A stretch of 5,321 nt of DNA, taken from the NCBI GenBank assembly GCA_002732995.1, contig NVTS01000027.1, forward strand, positions 12,394-17,714, given 5' to 3'. This DNA comes from Marinosulfonomonas sp. Its GTDB lineage: Bacteria; Pseudomonadota; Alphaproteobacteria; Rhodobacterales; Rhodobacteraceae. Shown piece by piece: positions 5,170-5,321 of this stretch (the first letter of the stretch is position 1; each line of letters begins with the position of its first letter). A program made the translations under genes and the position numbers. The notes under the pieces are model-generated. The model did not search any database. It was not told the DNA's origin and saw only the letters and a list, made by a program, of their open reading frames with translations.

Positions 5170-5321
5170 GCTTATCGGCAATGAAGCGTTTCGGGGCTCG
5201 CCCGTGCTTCTTCATTGGTCTGGTAAGCAAGCGTTTTGCAGCTGCCGTGTTGCATCAGCTCTGCAAGATGTCCTCCACTTCGCGAAGGCTCAGATTGACC
5301 CGGCAATAAAGCCAGACCGCA
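5170..5321 (-). pseudogene. IS6-family transposase, N-terminal and middle fragments joined by a deletion
   Basis: One minus-strand frame reads from the window edge as AVWLYCRVNLSLREVEDIL, then QS and a TGA at 5257-5255. It then continues in the same frame as TAAAKRLLTRPMKKHGRA and PKRFIADK, where IS256 sequence takes over. The first block is the N-terminal region of IS6 transposases (VWLYxRxxLSLRxVEExL). The second is the segment before the last third of the DDE domain (DxKAAKRLLxxLMKKHGxxPKRFITDK). In an intact protein these are roughly 100 residues apart, so an internal deletion removed the region with the first two catalytic aspartates, leaving a stop at the junction. The true start codon lies outside the window. 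Confidence 0.75.

Larger units (their letters stand above)
4464..5321 (-). mobile_element. Degraded IS6-family element interrupted by an IS256-family fragment
   Basis: Two pieces of one minus-strand IS6-type transposase flank an IS256-type transposase fragment. The C-terminal piece is at 4491-4760 and the N-terminal and middle pieces are at 5170-5321. The protein on the right stops at IADK and resumes on the left at DAAKREI. In IS6 transposases these two motifs are normally separated by only a few residues (DKLRSYxAAKRE), so the IS256 sequence interrupts one ancestral gene. The left end is set at 4464, where GCTCTGAAAAAGCGC loosely recalls an IS6 terminal repeat and where the peroxidase-like frame ends; this limit is an estimate. 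The right end lies beyond the window. Confidence 0.65.

Noticed and set aside
4255..5321. Search for tRNA, small RNA, CRISPR or a toxin-antitoxin pair in the gene-poor right part.
   Set aside because: No cloverleaf, regularly spaced repeat or small intact gene pair was seen; nearly all of it is explained by transposase and peroxidase remnants.

Overview
The window looks like chromosome from an alphaproteobacterium, most likely Rhodobacterales (Roseobacter group). The grounds are the moderately high GC, the protein sequences, and the layout of LPS transport genes beside a short ribonuclease D. This placement rests on protein-level familiarity; no search was run.

Positions 1-2502 read leftward as a compact operon: rnd (short RNase D), lptC, lptA and lptB. 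LptB is cut by the window edge at residue 216. LptC (inner-membrane anchor with a periplasmic domain), LptA (periplasmic bridge) and LptB (cytoplasmic ATPase) are three parts of the machine that moves lipopolysaccharide from the inner to the outer membrane. Positions 2503-2632 form a divergent intergenic region. From there kdsB and kdsA read rightward, joined by an ATGA stop/start overlap. KdsA makes Kdo-8-phosphate and KdsB activates Kdo to CMP-Kdo. The two divergent units therefore join synthesis of the LPS inner-core sugar to LPS export. KdsA carries all four ligands of the metal-dependent class. KdsB is a divergent variant that appears to lack one metal-binding aspartate.

From 4255 to the right edge there is no intact gene. 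A short C-terminal piece resembling a di-haem cytochrome c peroxidase (leftward, 4305 to about 4463) is followed by a degraded IS6-family transposase. The IS6 remnant is split in two by the 3' part of an IS256-family element. The IS6 gene has a further internal deletion and an in-frame stop; the IS256 gene has lost its 5' part. The order implied is: IS6 landed in or next to the peroxidase gene, IS256 landed in IS6, and deletions then eroded both.

I found no undescribed defence or mobile system, RNA gene or CRISPR array. The points most worth a second look are the nested IS remnants, the KdsB variant and the divergent LPS arrangement.
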